Shown one piece after another: positions 23,412 through 32,473 of a DNA stretch of 57,066 bases. The notes under the pieces were generated by a model. The model had not been told where the DNA came from, did not search any database, and saw only the letters and a list, made by a program, of their open reading frames with translations. The translations under genes were made by a program, and so were the position numbers. The stretch spans positions 1 through 57,066 of the forward strand of contig NZ_JADEXG010000030.1 in NCBI RefSeq assembly GCF_015207255.1, in the 5' to 3' direction. The DNA comes from Vasconcelosia minhoensis LEGE 07310 (GTDB lineage: Bacteria; Cyanobacteriota; Cyanobacteriia; Phormidesmidales; Phormidesmidaceae). Position 1 is the first letter of the stretch. Each line of letters begins with the position of its first letter.

Positions 23412-25760
23412 ATGCTCCATAACTATCTGCTCATGCCCAACCCGCCCGATTGCGAATGGTTAGCGTCGCTGCCCTTAGTCTTAGCCGGGCCTATTCTCCA
23501 GCGGGTAGAGACAGAGACAGTCACGGTTTGGGTTGCTCTGAAACAATCCTGCCGGGTGATGCTGACGATTTACAGCACCGCGGACCGGGGACAGACGATT
23601 GGAGAGCCGCTGTTTCGCAATAGCCAACAGACCGTCGCGCTGGGGCAGTCCTTACATGTGGTGGCGGTGAGCGCGATCGCGCCAGCCGGGCGACCGCTCA
23701 CCAGCGATGCGCTCTATGCCTATGACCTGAGCTTTCACGAAACCTATAGCCTGGCGGTTCACACGCTACCGCAGGGACTGGTGGCGGCTGATAGGCCTGC
23801 GATTAATCTCAGCTATTTTGACCACCCACTGCCGACCTTCGCGCTGCCGCCGCAGGATGTGGCTGACCTGCGCCTGGTCCACGGCTCCTGCCGTAAGCCG
23901 GGCGGCGAGGGGTTTGACGCGCTGCCGGTACTCGATAGCTTAATTGCAGACGCCGCTGACCAGCCCTGCCACCGGCCCCATCAGCTCTTGCTCACCGGCG
24001 ACCAGATCTATGCAGATGATGTAGCCGACCCGCTGCTGTGGGTGGCGACCCGGCTAGGCGATGCCCTGCTCGGCTGGGAAGAGCAGCTGCCGATCGGGCT
24101 CGACCGACTGGGGCAGATGATCTATCAGACACCGCGATCGCTGCCGCCGGGAGAACGCAGCACCGTGGCAACTGATCAAGCAGGGCTGACCGCTGGACTC
24201 CCGCGCCAGCCCAAGAAGAGCAACAGCCATCTGTTTGGCCTAGGTGAATTCTATGCCGCCTACCTGCTGGGCTGGTCACCCGCCTGCTGGCCCACCCTAC
24301 CGCCGGGCCGAATCCTTTATCAGGAGCCAAAGCTCATCCGCCAATGGGACGCTGACGTGCGCAAGCTGCGTCAGTTTATCCATACCTTAGGGAAAGTGCA
24401 GCGATCGCTGGCTAACATTCCCGTCTATACCATCTTCGACGACCACGACGTCAGCGACGACTGGAACCTGAATCGGGCCTGGTGCCTGCGGGTGTTGGGG
24501 CGACCGCTGGGGCAGCGAATCGTCCAAAATGCCCTGCTGGCCTATGCCACCTTTCAGGCTTGGGGGAATACGCCGGAGCAGTTCACCGCCGGTCAGCCCG
24601 GGGGGGCGCTGCTAGCAGCGGCTCAGGACTGGGCCGCCTCAGCCGGGAGTAACGTTCAGGCCTATGGTGCGGTTGGGCGCTATGTGGGAATGCCCGCGAC
24701 CGATGCCCAAACCCGCCAGCCTAAGTTTGTCCGCTGCGGCCAGACCCTAGTGCTCGACCGCCATCCCGACGCATTGACCTGGCACTATACCATCCGCAGC
24801 CCGTGCCACGAAATTATCCTGCTCGATACGCGCACCTGGCGCGGTTACCCAGCTGACCAACCCCCGCCGGCGCCACCGATGCTGCTGTGCCCAGAGGCCT
24901 ATGAGCAGCAGCTGGGCCAGACTTTGCAGCCTGATTCAGCTGCGTCAGGAGATTCTATACTGTCCCCAAGGCTAACGTTTGTGGTGGCGCCAACTAACGT
25001 ATTTGGCCTCAACGTAATTGACTGGGTGCATGAGATCCAGCTGCGCCGTCGCCGGGTATTTGCCTCAGACGTGGGCGATGCCTGGAATATCCATTCGCCC
25101 GCGTTGGCACAGCTACTGCAATATTTGTTCGACCGACGGCAGCAGGTCGTTGTGCTATCAGGCGATATTCACTACAGCGCGGCGGTGCGGCTGACCTACC
25201 AGAGCGGTTCATCTCCGCCCGCCGTACTGGTGCAGCTCACGGCTAGCGCCTTCAAGAATGAGGAAACTCTGACTCGTCTGATCCATACTCGGCTTAAGAG
25301 CTGGCTACTGCCCGAACGGGTTCGCCGCTGGCGGGGCTGGCGACAGCCGCCGGACATGGTCGAGCTGCCTCGGAAGGGCGATCGCGCTACGCCCCCTGAC
25401 TGGCGCTGCGCCCTAGAATGGATTCCCCGCCAGCCCGTCTGCTATCCCAGCTTTAGCAAGCCAAATGACTGGCTGCCGCTGCCCGAACGGCGGAATGAAC
25501 TGCTGCGATCGCGCTGGTATCAGCCGCTTTTATTCTGGCTCAGCCGCTGGTTTCAGTCAGGCCGCGAGGTGGTAGGGCTGAACAACATTGCCCTGGTGCA
25601 GTTTCGCGCGGCTAGTCGCGATCGCGCCCTCAGCGTCGTCCAAGATGTCTACTGGTTTTCGCCCTGGCGACCGATTCAGCTGGTCTACAGCCGCTATGAA
25701 GGAGAAATCAAACCCAACTCAGCCCAGCTTGAGCCTCTGGACAAAGCTAAGGGAGGCTAA
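23412..25760 (+). CDS. PhoD-like alkaline phosphatase family protein
   Basis: A 782-residue member of the PhoD superfamily. Motifs are LVHGSCRKPGG (about 155), LLTGDQIYADDV (about 193-204), VYTIFDDHDVSDDW (about 337) and VVLSGDIHYSAAV (about 575), giving the binuclear metal site. Unlike the Bacillus PhoD enzyme there is no Tat signal, so it is likely cytoplasmic; related cyanobacterial proteins are long and of unknown substrate. An extra C-terminal ~200 residues are rich in Trp and Arg. It follows the other phosphoesterase on the same strand by 113 bp; the two may be co-regulated. Confidence 0.86.
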   Translation: MLHNYLLMPNPPDCEWLASLPLVLAGPILQRVETETVTVWVALKQSCRVMLTIYSTADRGQTIGEPLFRNSQQTVALGQSLHVVAVSAIAPAGRPLTSDALYAYDLSFHETYSLAVHTLPQGLVAADRPAINLSYFDHPLPTFALPPQDVADLRLVHGSCRKPGGEGFDALPVLDSLIADAADQPCHRPHQLLLTGDQIYADDVADPLLWVATRLGDALLGWEEQLPIGLDRLGQMIYQTPRSLPPGERSTVATDQAGLTAGLPRQPKKSNSHLFGLGEFYAAYLLGWSPACWPTLPPGRILYQEPKLIRQWDADVRKLRQFIHTLGKVQRSLANIPVYTIFDDHDVSDDWNLNRAWCLRVLGRPLGQRIVQNALLAYATFQAWGNTPEQFTAGQPGGALLAAAQDWAASAGSNVQAYGAVGRYVGMPATDAQTRQPKFVRCGQTLVLDRHPDALTWHYTIRSPCHEIILLDTRTWRGYPADQPPPAPPMLLCPEAYEQQLGQTLQPDSAASGDSILSPRLTFVVAPTNVFGLNVIDWVHEIQLRRRRVFASDVGDAWNIHSPALAQLLQYLFDRRQQVVVLSGDIHYSAAVRLTYQSGSSPPAVLVQLTASAFKNEETLTRLIHTRLKSWLLPERVRRWRGWRQPPDMVELPRKGDRATPPDWRCALEWIPRQPVCYPSFSKPNDWLPLPERRNELLRSRWYQPLLFWLSRWFQSGREVVGLNNIALVQFRAASRDRALSVVQDVYWFSPWRPIQLVYSRYEGEIKPNSAQLEPLDKAKGG

Positions 25761-25783
25761 AAGTCCTACAATCCAATCGCTCG

Positions 25784-27148
25784 CTAACGGCGGCTGAAAT
25801 AGTGCTTTGGGGCAGTCAGCCGATGGAACCGCCAGACGAAAAGCAGTCCGGCGACGGCAACCCCAGTAGACTGACCGATCAGCAGACCTACGCCGTCTAG
25901 CTCCCATAAAAAGCCAAGTAACCATCCACTGGTCAAGCCTATTCCCCAGAAAGCAACCCCGCTCAGCAGTACAGGTAAGCGCGTATCCTGAAGGCCGTAT
26001 AGCGCACCCAGGGCGACTCGCTGAATCCCATCTAAAATCTGGGCCAGAGCTGAAATGAGCAACATGGGCATGGCCATTGCTATGATTTGCGCGTTAGCCG
26101 GGTTATGAACGTCTAGATAAATTCCAATTACCTGACGACGATAAATGACTAACGCGATCGCGGTCAGCACCATGAATCCTGTAACTAGAACAATACCCAC
26201 ATACCCGGCACGTCTTATTCTTGAGTGGTCCTGCTGGCCAAAAGCTTGCCCCACGCGGACTGTTGCCGCAAACGACATCCCCATCGGCACCGTAAACAGC
26301 AAATACATGGTCTGATAAACGGCCTGGTGAGCCGCCAGGACAGCGGTTCCTAAAAGACCCATGAGAAAGGTAACGATGGTGAATAGCCCATATTCTAAAA
26401 CAACGGTAGTCGCGATCGCAGTGCCGGTAGCTATCAGCCGCATCAGAATTTTAGGCTTCAGTCGATACAGATCTTGTAGAAAACGGTAGCGCTTTAGCTG
26501 AGAATCTTGAAAGATGTAAGCAAGAAAGATCAGAAACATCAGCCAGTAGCTCAGCCCGCTTGCCAGGCCTAATCCCGCCAGCCCTAAGCGAGGAAACCCA
26601 AACTGACCAAATCCTAAAGCATAGTTGCCAACAATGTTGAACAGGGTGCCGATAGCCACAATCACAGTCACGATGTGGGCTTGAGCGAGCGCAGAGACAT
26701 AGCCTCTGAGCATAGCAAAGCCTAAAGCCGGAAAGATGCCCCATGCAATCAGGTGAAAATAGGGGACTGCTAGCTCGACAATCGACGCAGACTGGCCTAG
26801 CCCTTCCAAAACAAAGCCTAGCCGATAAATTGTGGCCATGATTGGCAGGCTCAAAAACAGCGATAGCCAGAGTCCTTGACGAGCGAGCTGCTCAATCTGC
26901 TTATAACGACCCGCCCCATAGGCTTCAGCGACGAACGGGCTCACGGCCATCACAAAACCGCTAGCGATATTCAGCAGGAATTGAAAGGCCGCTGAGGCGA
27001 GTCCACCGGCTGCTAGAATTTCTGTGCCTAAGCGACCCATCATAATTGTATCTACGAAGCCGACGGCTGCCTGAGCTAGCTGAGCGCTTGCCAAGGGAAC
27101 TGCTAGCTTTAAGAAGGCTTGGACCTCAATGCCCGTTTTTGAATGCAT
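25784..27148 (-). CDS. MATE family multidrug/cation efflux transporter
   Basis: A ~454-residue antiporter of the NorM branch with twelve predicted transmembrane helices in two six-helix halves. The signature region near the start, LASAQLAQAAVGFVDTIMMG, is followed by AAGGLASAAFQFL, and FVAEAYGAGRYKQIEQLARQ marks the loop after helix 2. I prefer Met 27148 as start because the domain begins at once; the frame opens at 27196. It exports organic cations or toxins using H+ or Na+. It is divergent from an AraC-type regulator, a plausible control gene. Confidence 0.92.
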   Translation of the reverse strand: MHSKTGIEVQAFLKLAVPLASAQLAQAAVGFVDTIMMGRLGTEILAAGGLASAAFQFLLNIASGFVMAVSPFVAEAYGAGRYKQIEQLARQGLWLSLFLSLPIMATIYRLGFVLEGLGQSASIVELAVPYFHLIAWGIFPALGFAMLRGYVSALAQAHIVTVIVAIGTLFNIVGNYALGFGQFGFPRLGLAGLGLASGLSYWLMFLIFLAYIFQDSQLKRYRFLQDLYRLKPKILMRLIATGTAIATTVVLEYGLFTIVTFLMGLLGTAVLAAHQAVYQTMYLLFTVPMGMSFAATVRVGQAFGQQDHSRIRRAGYVGIVLVTGFMVLTAIALVIYRRQVIGIYLDVHNPANAQIIAMAMPMLLISALAQILDGIQRVALGALYGLQDTRLPVLLSGVAFWGIGLTSGWLLGFLWELDGVGLLIGQSTGVAVAGLLFVWRFHRLTAPKHYFSRR

Positions 27149-27297
27149 CACTGTTGCCACTATGCCCGCCGTTAAACACTGTCTATGTTCCATCAAGTAG
27201 CAGATTTAGACTACTCAAACATTGCTGAACTATCAGCATCTTGCTGTGAGTTTTCCCCGGTCAGACTGCGCTAAGATTCAGTCAGCAAAGTCAGACG

Positions 27298-27305
27298 AGA
27301 AAGGT
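27298..27305 (+). promoter_or_regulatory. Ribosome binding site deciding the AraC start
   Basis: GAGAAAGG lies 6 bp before ATG 27312, supporting that start over the TTG at 27222. Confidence 0.55.
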
Positions 27306-27311
27306 CCATCC

Positions 27312-28202
27312 ATGCCGTCAGCCGCAGAACCTCTCAGCAAAACCGGTCAATTCTCTAACCGTGGGCTGCAGCCTCCAGTCGTTTCTAGTCAAGCCTGTGG
27401 CTGGAAGAATATTTTAGTAGAAGAGTTTTGTCAGCCACCAGGCGAAGAGCACTATCAAAGCGCAACTGAGCACACGCTCTGTCTAGCGCTCAGTCACCGC
27501 CCCTTAAAGCTGTTTCAAAAGGTTAGCGTTCGCACGCACATTAGCCTGTCTACAAAAGGGGATATGACCGTTACGCCAGCTCAGCTATCTCTATTCAGCC
27601 AGTGGGATCAGTGCGATCAGTATCTGCGCATCCGGATTGCATCTAAGTTTCTAGACCAGGTTGCGCAAAATGAAGAGGCATCAGGTCGCGTGGAGCTAGT
27701 GCCAAAGTTTCAAACCAGAAATCCTCACCTGGAGCAAATTGGGACCATGCTCCTGACCGAGCTGCGCAACGGTGGGGCAGCAGGGCAGCTCTATGTCGAG
27801 TCGCTGACTAACATGCTAGCGGTTCATCTGCTCAGAAGCTATACGGCACAACAACCGAGCATCGCGCTATATGAAGGCGGCCTGACCGATTATCAGCTGC
27901 TGCAAATTACGGACTATATCCGCGATCGCCTATCGGACAATATTCAGCTCTCTGACTTGGCTCAGCAATTGGGACTCAGTCAGTTTCACTTCAGTCGGCT
28001 CTTCAAACAGTCAACGGGGGTATCCCCATACCAGTATGTGCTTCAGCAAAGGGTTGAAGAGGCCAAGCAGCTGCTTAAAACAACAAAGTTGACCATAGCT
28101 GAGATTGCCCTGACCTGCGGATTTAGCAGCCATAGTCATCTGGGCAAATGGTTTCGCCAGCAGACTGGAATGACACCTAAAGCATTCCGAAAAGTAAGCT
28201 GA
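27312..28202 (+). CDS. AraC-family transcriptional regulator
   Basis: A 296-residue DNA-binding protein. The C-terminal ~100 residues hold the AraC/XylS double helix-turn-helix: IQLSDLAQQLGLSQFHFSRL and LTIAEIALTCGFSSHSHLGK, ending in RQQTGMTPKAFRK. The N-terminal ~180 residues are a cyanobacterial-type sensory domain (SATEHTLCLALSHRP) with unknown ligand. It is divergent from the MATE exporter and probably controls it or itself. Start fixed by the RBS at 27298-27305. Confidence 0.9.
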   Translation: MPSAAEPLSKTGQFSNRGLQPPVVSSQACGWKNILVEEFCQPPGEEHYQSATEHTLCLALSHRPLKLFQKVSVRTHISLSTKGDMTVTPAQLSLFSQWDQCDQYLRIRIASKFLDQVAQNEEASGRVELVPKFQTRNPHLEQIGTMLLTELRNGGAAGQLYVESLTNMLAVHLLRSYTAQQPSIALYEGGLTDYQLLQITDYIRDRLSDNIQLSDLAQQLGLSQFHFSRLFKQSTGVSPYQYVLQQRVEEAKQLLKTTKLTIAEIALTCGFSSHSHLGKWFRQQTGMTPKAFRKVS

Positions 28203-28290
28203 CATTCGGCTTCGGCATTCATGACTATCGATCCCCTGCAAATTGTTGCTCCCAAAAACCACATAGACTCTTGAAAGATTTGGAGGCCAG

Positions 28291-28322
28291 GCTCAAAGTC
28301 CCCAAATTTGGGGGTTTGGGGG
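28291..28322. repeat. Palindromic C/G interspersed repeat fragment
   Basis: CCCCAAATTTGGGG (28300-28313) is a perfect palindrome in a context CAAAGTC...GGGGGTTTGGGGG similar to the repeat at 7779-7862. The rest of the 28203-28393 gap shows nothing clear. Confidence 0.55.
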
Positions 28323-28393
28323 CGTCACGAGCAGTTAAATTAGATATCAATTGTGAAAGTATTCTTGATGGACAGCTTTGAACAATCTGTTTA

Positions 28394-28816
28394 TCAATCC
28401 GTAACTCTATCTGTTCTAAACTGACTGCCTCTGACGGTGCTCCAAGTAATGTAGGCGGCCACAAGCAAATCGAAGCTGACGCAGGCCAGGACATACCAAA
28501 CTGGAGCATAGGCTGCACCCTGCTTCAAAAAATGCAGTCCCACATCCCAGACTGGATGCAGCAGCCAGCCCAGCATCAGCCACCAGGCCGAATACCGCAG
28601 TCCTATCAGGGCTAGCAGACCATAAATACCCACTCCGACAGCTTCTAGCGCTATCCGTGCTGCGCCAGCGCCGCCAGCTATAGCAAATCCAACGTAGAGC
28701 AGTGCCGCAACGATGAGTCCAGCGGCCATCACGGATAATTTCTGGGGTAACGCTCTGACGGCAGCTAGAAAAGCTGCCGCACCGATAAGGCCGAGCAGCA
28801 GGGAGGTAATAATCAT
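28394..28816 (-). CDS. DUF6010-type small membrane protein
   Basis: A 140-residue protein with four hydrophobic helices (IITSLLLGLIGAAAFLAAV, AAGLIVAALLYVGFAIAGG, then LLALIGLRYSAWWLMLGWLL and YVLACVSFDLLVAAYI). The HPVWDVGLHFL motif between helices matches a bacterial membrane family annotated as DUF6010, of unknown function. The ATG is 2 bp after the tetR stop, so it is co-translated with the regulator and probably lies in the same operon. It might be a transporter or resistance factor in the response the TetR protein controls. Confidence 0.7.
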   Translation of the reverse strand: MIITSLLLGLIGAAAFLAAVRALPQKLSVMAAGLIVAALLYVGFAIAGGAGAARIALEAVGVGIYGLLALIGLRYSAWWLMLGWLLHPVWDVGLHFLKQGAAYAPVWYVLACVSFDLLVAAYITWSTVRGSQFRTDRVTD

Positions 28817-28818
28817 GT

Positions 28819-29598
28819 TTAGCCAGGACAGACCGTTTCAAGAAACTGCTTGCCACAATCCTTACATAGATAGCACTGCTTGCCCCGGCGGAAGCCGTTT
28901 TTATTCACCTGACTAGACTGACAGTGAGGACATATCATTACATTCATTACATTTTCTACGCGGCTATCCCCAATATGCGGCCCCAAATATGAAACCAGCA
29001 GGTCTTCAATTTGATGCATCAGCTGCTGGCGATGGGCTAAGTCAGGATTGCGCAGCGCAGATAGGATGACGGCATTGCTACTGTGAACGCAGACTTCCGC
29101 TAACAGACTACACCGCGCCTCACTCAAAGCTAAGTTCCTCTGGTGTAGAAGGCTAGCCAAAAAATCGATTGCTTCCTGAGTCATGCTTTCATCAATTGAT
29201 TGAAAGATCTCGCGGGCCGTATAGAACTGTACAAACACAATCCGCGATACGGGCTGCTCAAACAGCTCAGCCGCTGCTGTGACAAGGGCGTGGATCATTT
29301 GGCGCAGCGGTAGCTGAATAATTTCCGGCGTGCTCATCTGTGCCCAAAAGGCTTTAACCCGTTCAGTATGCCGTAGCTCCATTGCCTTGAATATGGCGGC
29401 TTTATCCAGGAAATACTGATAAAGCGAGCCAACGGCGGTCCCGGCCTGTGCTGCGATCTGATGGGTCGTCGCGGCCTCGTAACCCACTTGGTCAAATACA
29501 GTCGCCGCCGCGTCTAAAATTTTTTCAACTCGTTTTTTCCCCCGCTGCTGTTTGGGCTGACGGCGGAGCGTTCTTGACAAATGCGAATGGTCTGTCAT
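28819..29598 (-). CDS. TetR/AcrR regulator with C-terminal transposase-type zinc ribbon
   Basis: A 259-residue protein. Residues 20-70 are a TetR helix-turn-helix (EKILDAAATVFDQVGYEAAT, QIAAQAGTAVGSLYQYF). The middle is a ligand-binding helical domain. The last ~42 residues are foreign: MICPHCQSSQVNKNGFRRGK then CKDCGKQF, a CxxC/CxxC zinc ribbon (C223, C226, C245, C248) of the kind at the N-terminus of IS1 InsA-like transposases. The TetR family does not normally have it. The fusion is in frame and complete. It is divergent from the Rieske oxygenase gene, which it may repress, and continuous with the DUF6010 gene. Confidence 0.85.
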   Translation of the reverse strand: MTDHSHLSRTLRRQPKQQRGKKRVEKILDAAATVFDQVGYEAATTHQIAAQAGTAVGSLYQYFLDKAAIFKAMELRHTERVKAFWAQMSTPEIIQLPLRQMIHALVTAAAELFEQPVSRIVFVQFYTAREIFQSIDESMTQEAIDFLASLLHQRNLALSEARCSLLAEVCVHSSNAVILSALRNPDLAHRQQLMHQIEDLLVSYLGPHIGDSRVENVMNVMICPHCQSSQVNKNGFRRGKQCYLCKDCGKQFLETVCPG

Positions 29599-29648
29599 AT
29601 TTTAGGAATGCGACGGATCTTTCATAATTTTACAGCGCGATCGCTGGC

Positions 29649-29653
29649 GGAGG
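29649..29653 (+). promoter_or_regulatory. Strong ribosome binding site of the Rieske gene
   Basis: GGAGG lies 6 bp before ATG 29660. The 61-bp divergent gap between tetR and this gene also holds an AT-rich stretch and a HIP1 site, and must contain both promoters and any TetR operator. Confidence 0.6.
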
Positions 29654-29659
29654 TTTGCG

Positions 29660-30649
29660 ATGCAGTCTATGCTTCCCGGTGTGCCCTGGCTTCTAGGGCA
29701 CAAGTCCATGCTGGCGGTGAATCAGCCCCACAAGGTTGCTTTGCAGGGTAAGGACTACGTGATGTGGAAAACGCCCGCTGGGTCGGTCCATGCCTTGCCC
29801 AACGCCTGTCCCCATATGGGTGCGATGCTGTCTGAGGGATGGTGCCAGCCCCAAGCCGATCAGTCTACCGTGGTCTGTCCCTTCCACGCGCTGGAGTTTG
29901 ATGCTTCAGGCTGTACCATTTTACCTGGGACGAGCAAAAAAACGCTGCCTCAGCTGAAGCCTTTGAAACTAGCAATCCAAGGAGACTTCATCTGGTCCTA
30001 TGGAGAATACGAGCCCAGAATCCCTATTCCAAGCGTGCTGAATGAGATTGCTCAGACCTACTCGTTTATCGGCCATACCGCAGACAGAAGCGTTGAGACA
30101 GACTTGCTCACCATGCTGCTGAATATGCACGACTACAATCATCAGAACGGTACCCATCGGGACCTGTTTCGGATTACAGAAGTGCAGTTTCATCAGTTCA
30201 TTGATGAGGGCCACCATTCTCACGCCTTCTATGACATGCCGACTGCTCCTTACCGTCTGATGGAGAAACTTAAGAAACCGGATTTATTTCTACTGCCTCA
30301 AACGATTAAGGCCCACTTAGAAAACCATTTCCCGTCTCTGGTTATTTTTCATGGAGAAATGCCGCTAGGCAAAGCTGCGCAGTGCCATCTCTTTGTGCCC
30401 GAAGCTGAAAACCGCACTCGAACTTATGTTCTGCTATTTGGTCAGGCCAGGCATCCGGCATTTAAACTGTTTGGCAACACCTATCTCAAGCTTAGTAAAG
30501 TTGTTGTCGATCAGGATGCCGACATTCTGGGCAAGCTCTATCCCGACTCGCCTCAAAAAATTAAACTCAACAATGAGGTCGGAATGGACTGGGTCAGACG
30601 CAATTTCCAAAGCTTTCCGGAGATCGTAGAACCTAAGCTTTCGAGATGA
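29660..30649 (+). CDS. Rieske [2Fe-2S] aromatic-ring-hydroxylating-type oxygenase
   Basis: A 329-residue non-heme iron oxygenase. The Rieske cluster ligands are C50-x-H52 (ACPHMGAM) and C73-x2-H76 (VVCPFHALEF). The C-terminal catalytic domain has a probable mononuclear-iron motif MHDYNHQNGTH. It could hydroxylate or desaturate an aromatic or isoprenoid compound; cyanobacterial relatives include pheophorbide and carotenoid-type oxygenases, but no substrate can be named. It depends on a separate reductase. The TetR regulator is divergent at 61 bp. Confidence 0.85.
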   Translation: MQSMLPGVPWLLGHKSMLAVNQPHKVALQGKDYVMWKTPAGSVHALPNACPHMGAMLSEGWCQPQADQSTVVCPFHALEFDASGCTILPGTSKKTLPQLKPLKLAIQGDFIWSYGEYEPRIPIPSVLNEIAQTYSFIGHTADRSVETDLLTMLLNMHDYNHQNGTHRDLFRITEVQFHQFIDEGHHSHAFYDMPTAPYRLMEKLKKPDLFLLPQTIKAHLENHFPSLVIFHGEMPLGKAAQCHLFVPEAENRTRTYVLLFGQARHPAFKLFGNTYLKLSKVVVDQDADILGKLYPDSPQKIKLNNEVGMDWVRRNFQSFPEIVEPKLSR

Positions 30650-30688
30650 AATACATGAATGTTTGCATAATCACTTGCTACCCCCTCT

Positions 30689-31471
30689 CTATGCTGGGTA
30701 CAAAGTCGCCTCAACGGTCGCTCTAGGAGCCTGTCGCAAAGTCTCCTGCATGACTTGCTCATCGGTAAACGAACCAGAGAGATGACGGCCTTCACAGACT
30801 AAGCTCACCTCGCCTGCCTTGAACGGCCAAGGGGATACGACGAGCCGACTGGTATTATCCATTGGCTCAAGCTTGAGAACAGTTTTTCCGTTAGCCGTAG
30901 GCACATTTTCTAGAGTGAATGCTGCTTTGACTTCCATGCAAATCGCTAGGGATAGACGATCTGCGACCCGAACGATCTGCCGATTGCGTTCCACAATCTT
31001 AGGCTGACAGAATGCGGCATAGCGAGCATCCTGTCGTAATGTTTTGAGTAATTCAGACTGGAGTGCTTGCTGCTGAGAAATGAACCTGTCAACCGTTTGA
31101 GCGGCTTCTGCTGAAGCTTGCTCATTGTTGAACTGCTGATAGATCCCGACGCCATGGAGCGAAACGAGCAGGGCTGGGTAGTGCCCCAGCGCCAGTGCCA
31201 TCTGGACGCCAGCAGACCAAAGCGCAGTGTGGGCTTTGACAGGCACTTCGGTAAAATTGTGTGGACGACCGGTCTGAGGATTTAGCGTTGGCGAAGCTTC
31301 CCATGGCAGCCAGCCAATATCGTGCACTTCTGCGCCCAGGCAGACCTCTTCCCAAGGCTCGAAGGAGCCAAATTCTGAGTTTCCCCAGGCTCTTGCAATT
31401 TGACCCGCCAGCCAAGCGTGGGAGGGCTGGCTAATCGCGATGTATCCTTCAGCGTTATTTCGATACAGCAT
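30689..31471 (-). CDS. DUF3891 family protein
   Basis: A 260-residue soluble protein of a family of unknown function. The pattern ISQPSHAWLAGQIARAWGN near residue 13-31, EVHDIGWLPWE (an HD-like pair) and LVSLHGVGIYQ are the family marks and suggest a metal-dependent phosphohydrolase relative; this is inference. It converges on the Rieske gene with 39 bp between their stop codons and need not be related to it. Confidence 0.78.
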   Translation of the reverse strand: MLYRNNAEGYIAISQPSHAWLAGQIARAWGNSEFGSFEPWEEVCLGAEVHDIGWLPWEASPTLNPQTGRPHNFTEVPVKAHTALWSAGVQMALALGHYPALLVSLHGVGIYQQFNNEQASAEAAQTVDRFISQQQALQSELLKTLRQDARYAAFCQPKIVERNRQIVRVADRLSLAICMEVKAAFTLENVPTANGKTVLKLEPMDNTSRLVVSPWPFKAGEVSLVCEGRHLSGSFTDEQVMQETLRQAPRATVEATLYPA

Positions 31472-31643
31472 AGCGTTTAAGTGAATAGATTGATCTGCCC
31501 TCGTTGTACTTCATTACTGTAATTGAGCGCGCGATCGCAAGGGTGCTGGAGTTTGCCGGTCTGGCTAGCTTGGTAAAAGCGATAAGAAATGCCTGGACAA
31601 TTCGATAAAATTAGGTTCAACTGCAATTCCCAGGGCAATACCC

Positions 31644-32399
31644 ATGGTTCAAACACCTGCTCAGGTTTTATACCCTGACTCAGACGGTAAACCGATGGCC
31701 GAGAATACAGTTCAGTATCGCTGGATTGTCCGTCTGGTGACTAATCTAAAACGGCTCTTGAAAGACCAAACCGCCTTTGTCGCGGGAGATTTGCTCTGGT
31801 ATCCGGTCAAGGTTGAAGCCCCACCCGTGCCTGCCCAAGCGCCCGATGCAATGGTCGTGCTGGGGCGTCCTGCTGGAGACCGAGGTAGCTACAAACAGTG
31901 GGAAGAAGATAACGTTGCGCCGCAGGTGGTTTTCGAAGTGCTTTCCCCTAGCAATAGTGCCCGCGAAATGTTCGCAAAACAGGCATTCTATGGTCAGTAT
32001 GGGGTTCTGGAGATGTACTTCTATGACCCAGACTCCTATGATTTCTGGGGATATGTGCGGGACCATCAAGCGCAAGACTTGTCTGTCATCACGCCGCTTA
32101 ATTTTCCCTGGACATCGCCGATACTCAAAATTCGGTTTGAGCTATACGATGACGGCCTGGCTATCTTTCACCCAAACGGCGAGAGGTTCAAGGAACCCGA
32201 GGAATACATTGAAGAACGCAACCAGGCTCAGCAGGAGCGCAATCAGGCTCAGCAGGAACGCAACCAGGCCCAGCAGGAACGCAACCAGGCTCAGCAGGAG
32301 CGTAACCAGGCCCAGCAAGAGCGCAATCAGGCCCAGCAGGAACGCGATCGCGCTTTTGCCAGGCTGCGCGAACTCGGGATTGATCCGAATCAGCTATGA
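31644..32399 (+). CDS. Uma2-family endonuclease with C-terminal heptad coiled coil
   Basis: A 251-residue Uma2 (DUF820) protein. The catalytic region reads APDAMVVLG (Asp) and VVFEVLSPSN (Glu), then AREMFAKQAFYGQYG. After residue ~190 comes a coiled coil of RNQAQQE repeated six times, encoded by 21-bp tandem units (32217-32342), then ERDRAFARLRELGIDPNQL. The coiled coil probably drives oligomerisation. Coil length is likely to vary by slippage. Confidence 0.88.
   Translation: MVQTPAQVLYPDSDGKPMAENTVQYRWIVRLVTNLKRLLKDQTAFVAGDLLWYPVKVEAPPVPAQAPDAMVVLGRPAGDRGSYKQWEEDNVAPQVVFEVLSPSNSAREMFAKQAFYGQYGVLEMYFYDPDSYDFWGYVRDHQAQDLSVITPLNFPWTSPILKIRFELYDDGLAIFHPNGERFKEPEEYIEERNQAQQERNQAQQERNQAQQERNQAQQERNQAQQERNQAQQERDRAFARLRELGIDPNQL
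32217..32342 (+). repeat. Six in-frame 21-bp tandem repeats
   Basis: Six copies of a CGCAACCAGGCTCAGCAGGA-type unit, each coding RNQAQQE, with only silent third-base differences. They form the coiled coil of the Uma2 protein. Confidence 0.95.
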
Positions 32400-32473
32400 G
32401 CGATCGCGGTGATTACGATGACCGAATTCTGCCCCTAGTAGCCACATAGAATCACTTATATACCACGTGTATT

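Noticed and set aside
32217-32342. Possible CRISPR-like array
   Set aside because: The 21-bp units are contiguous without spacers and code a heptad coiled coil in frame.
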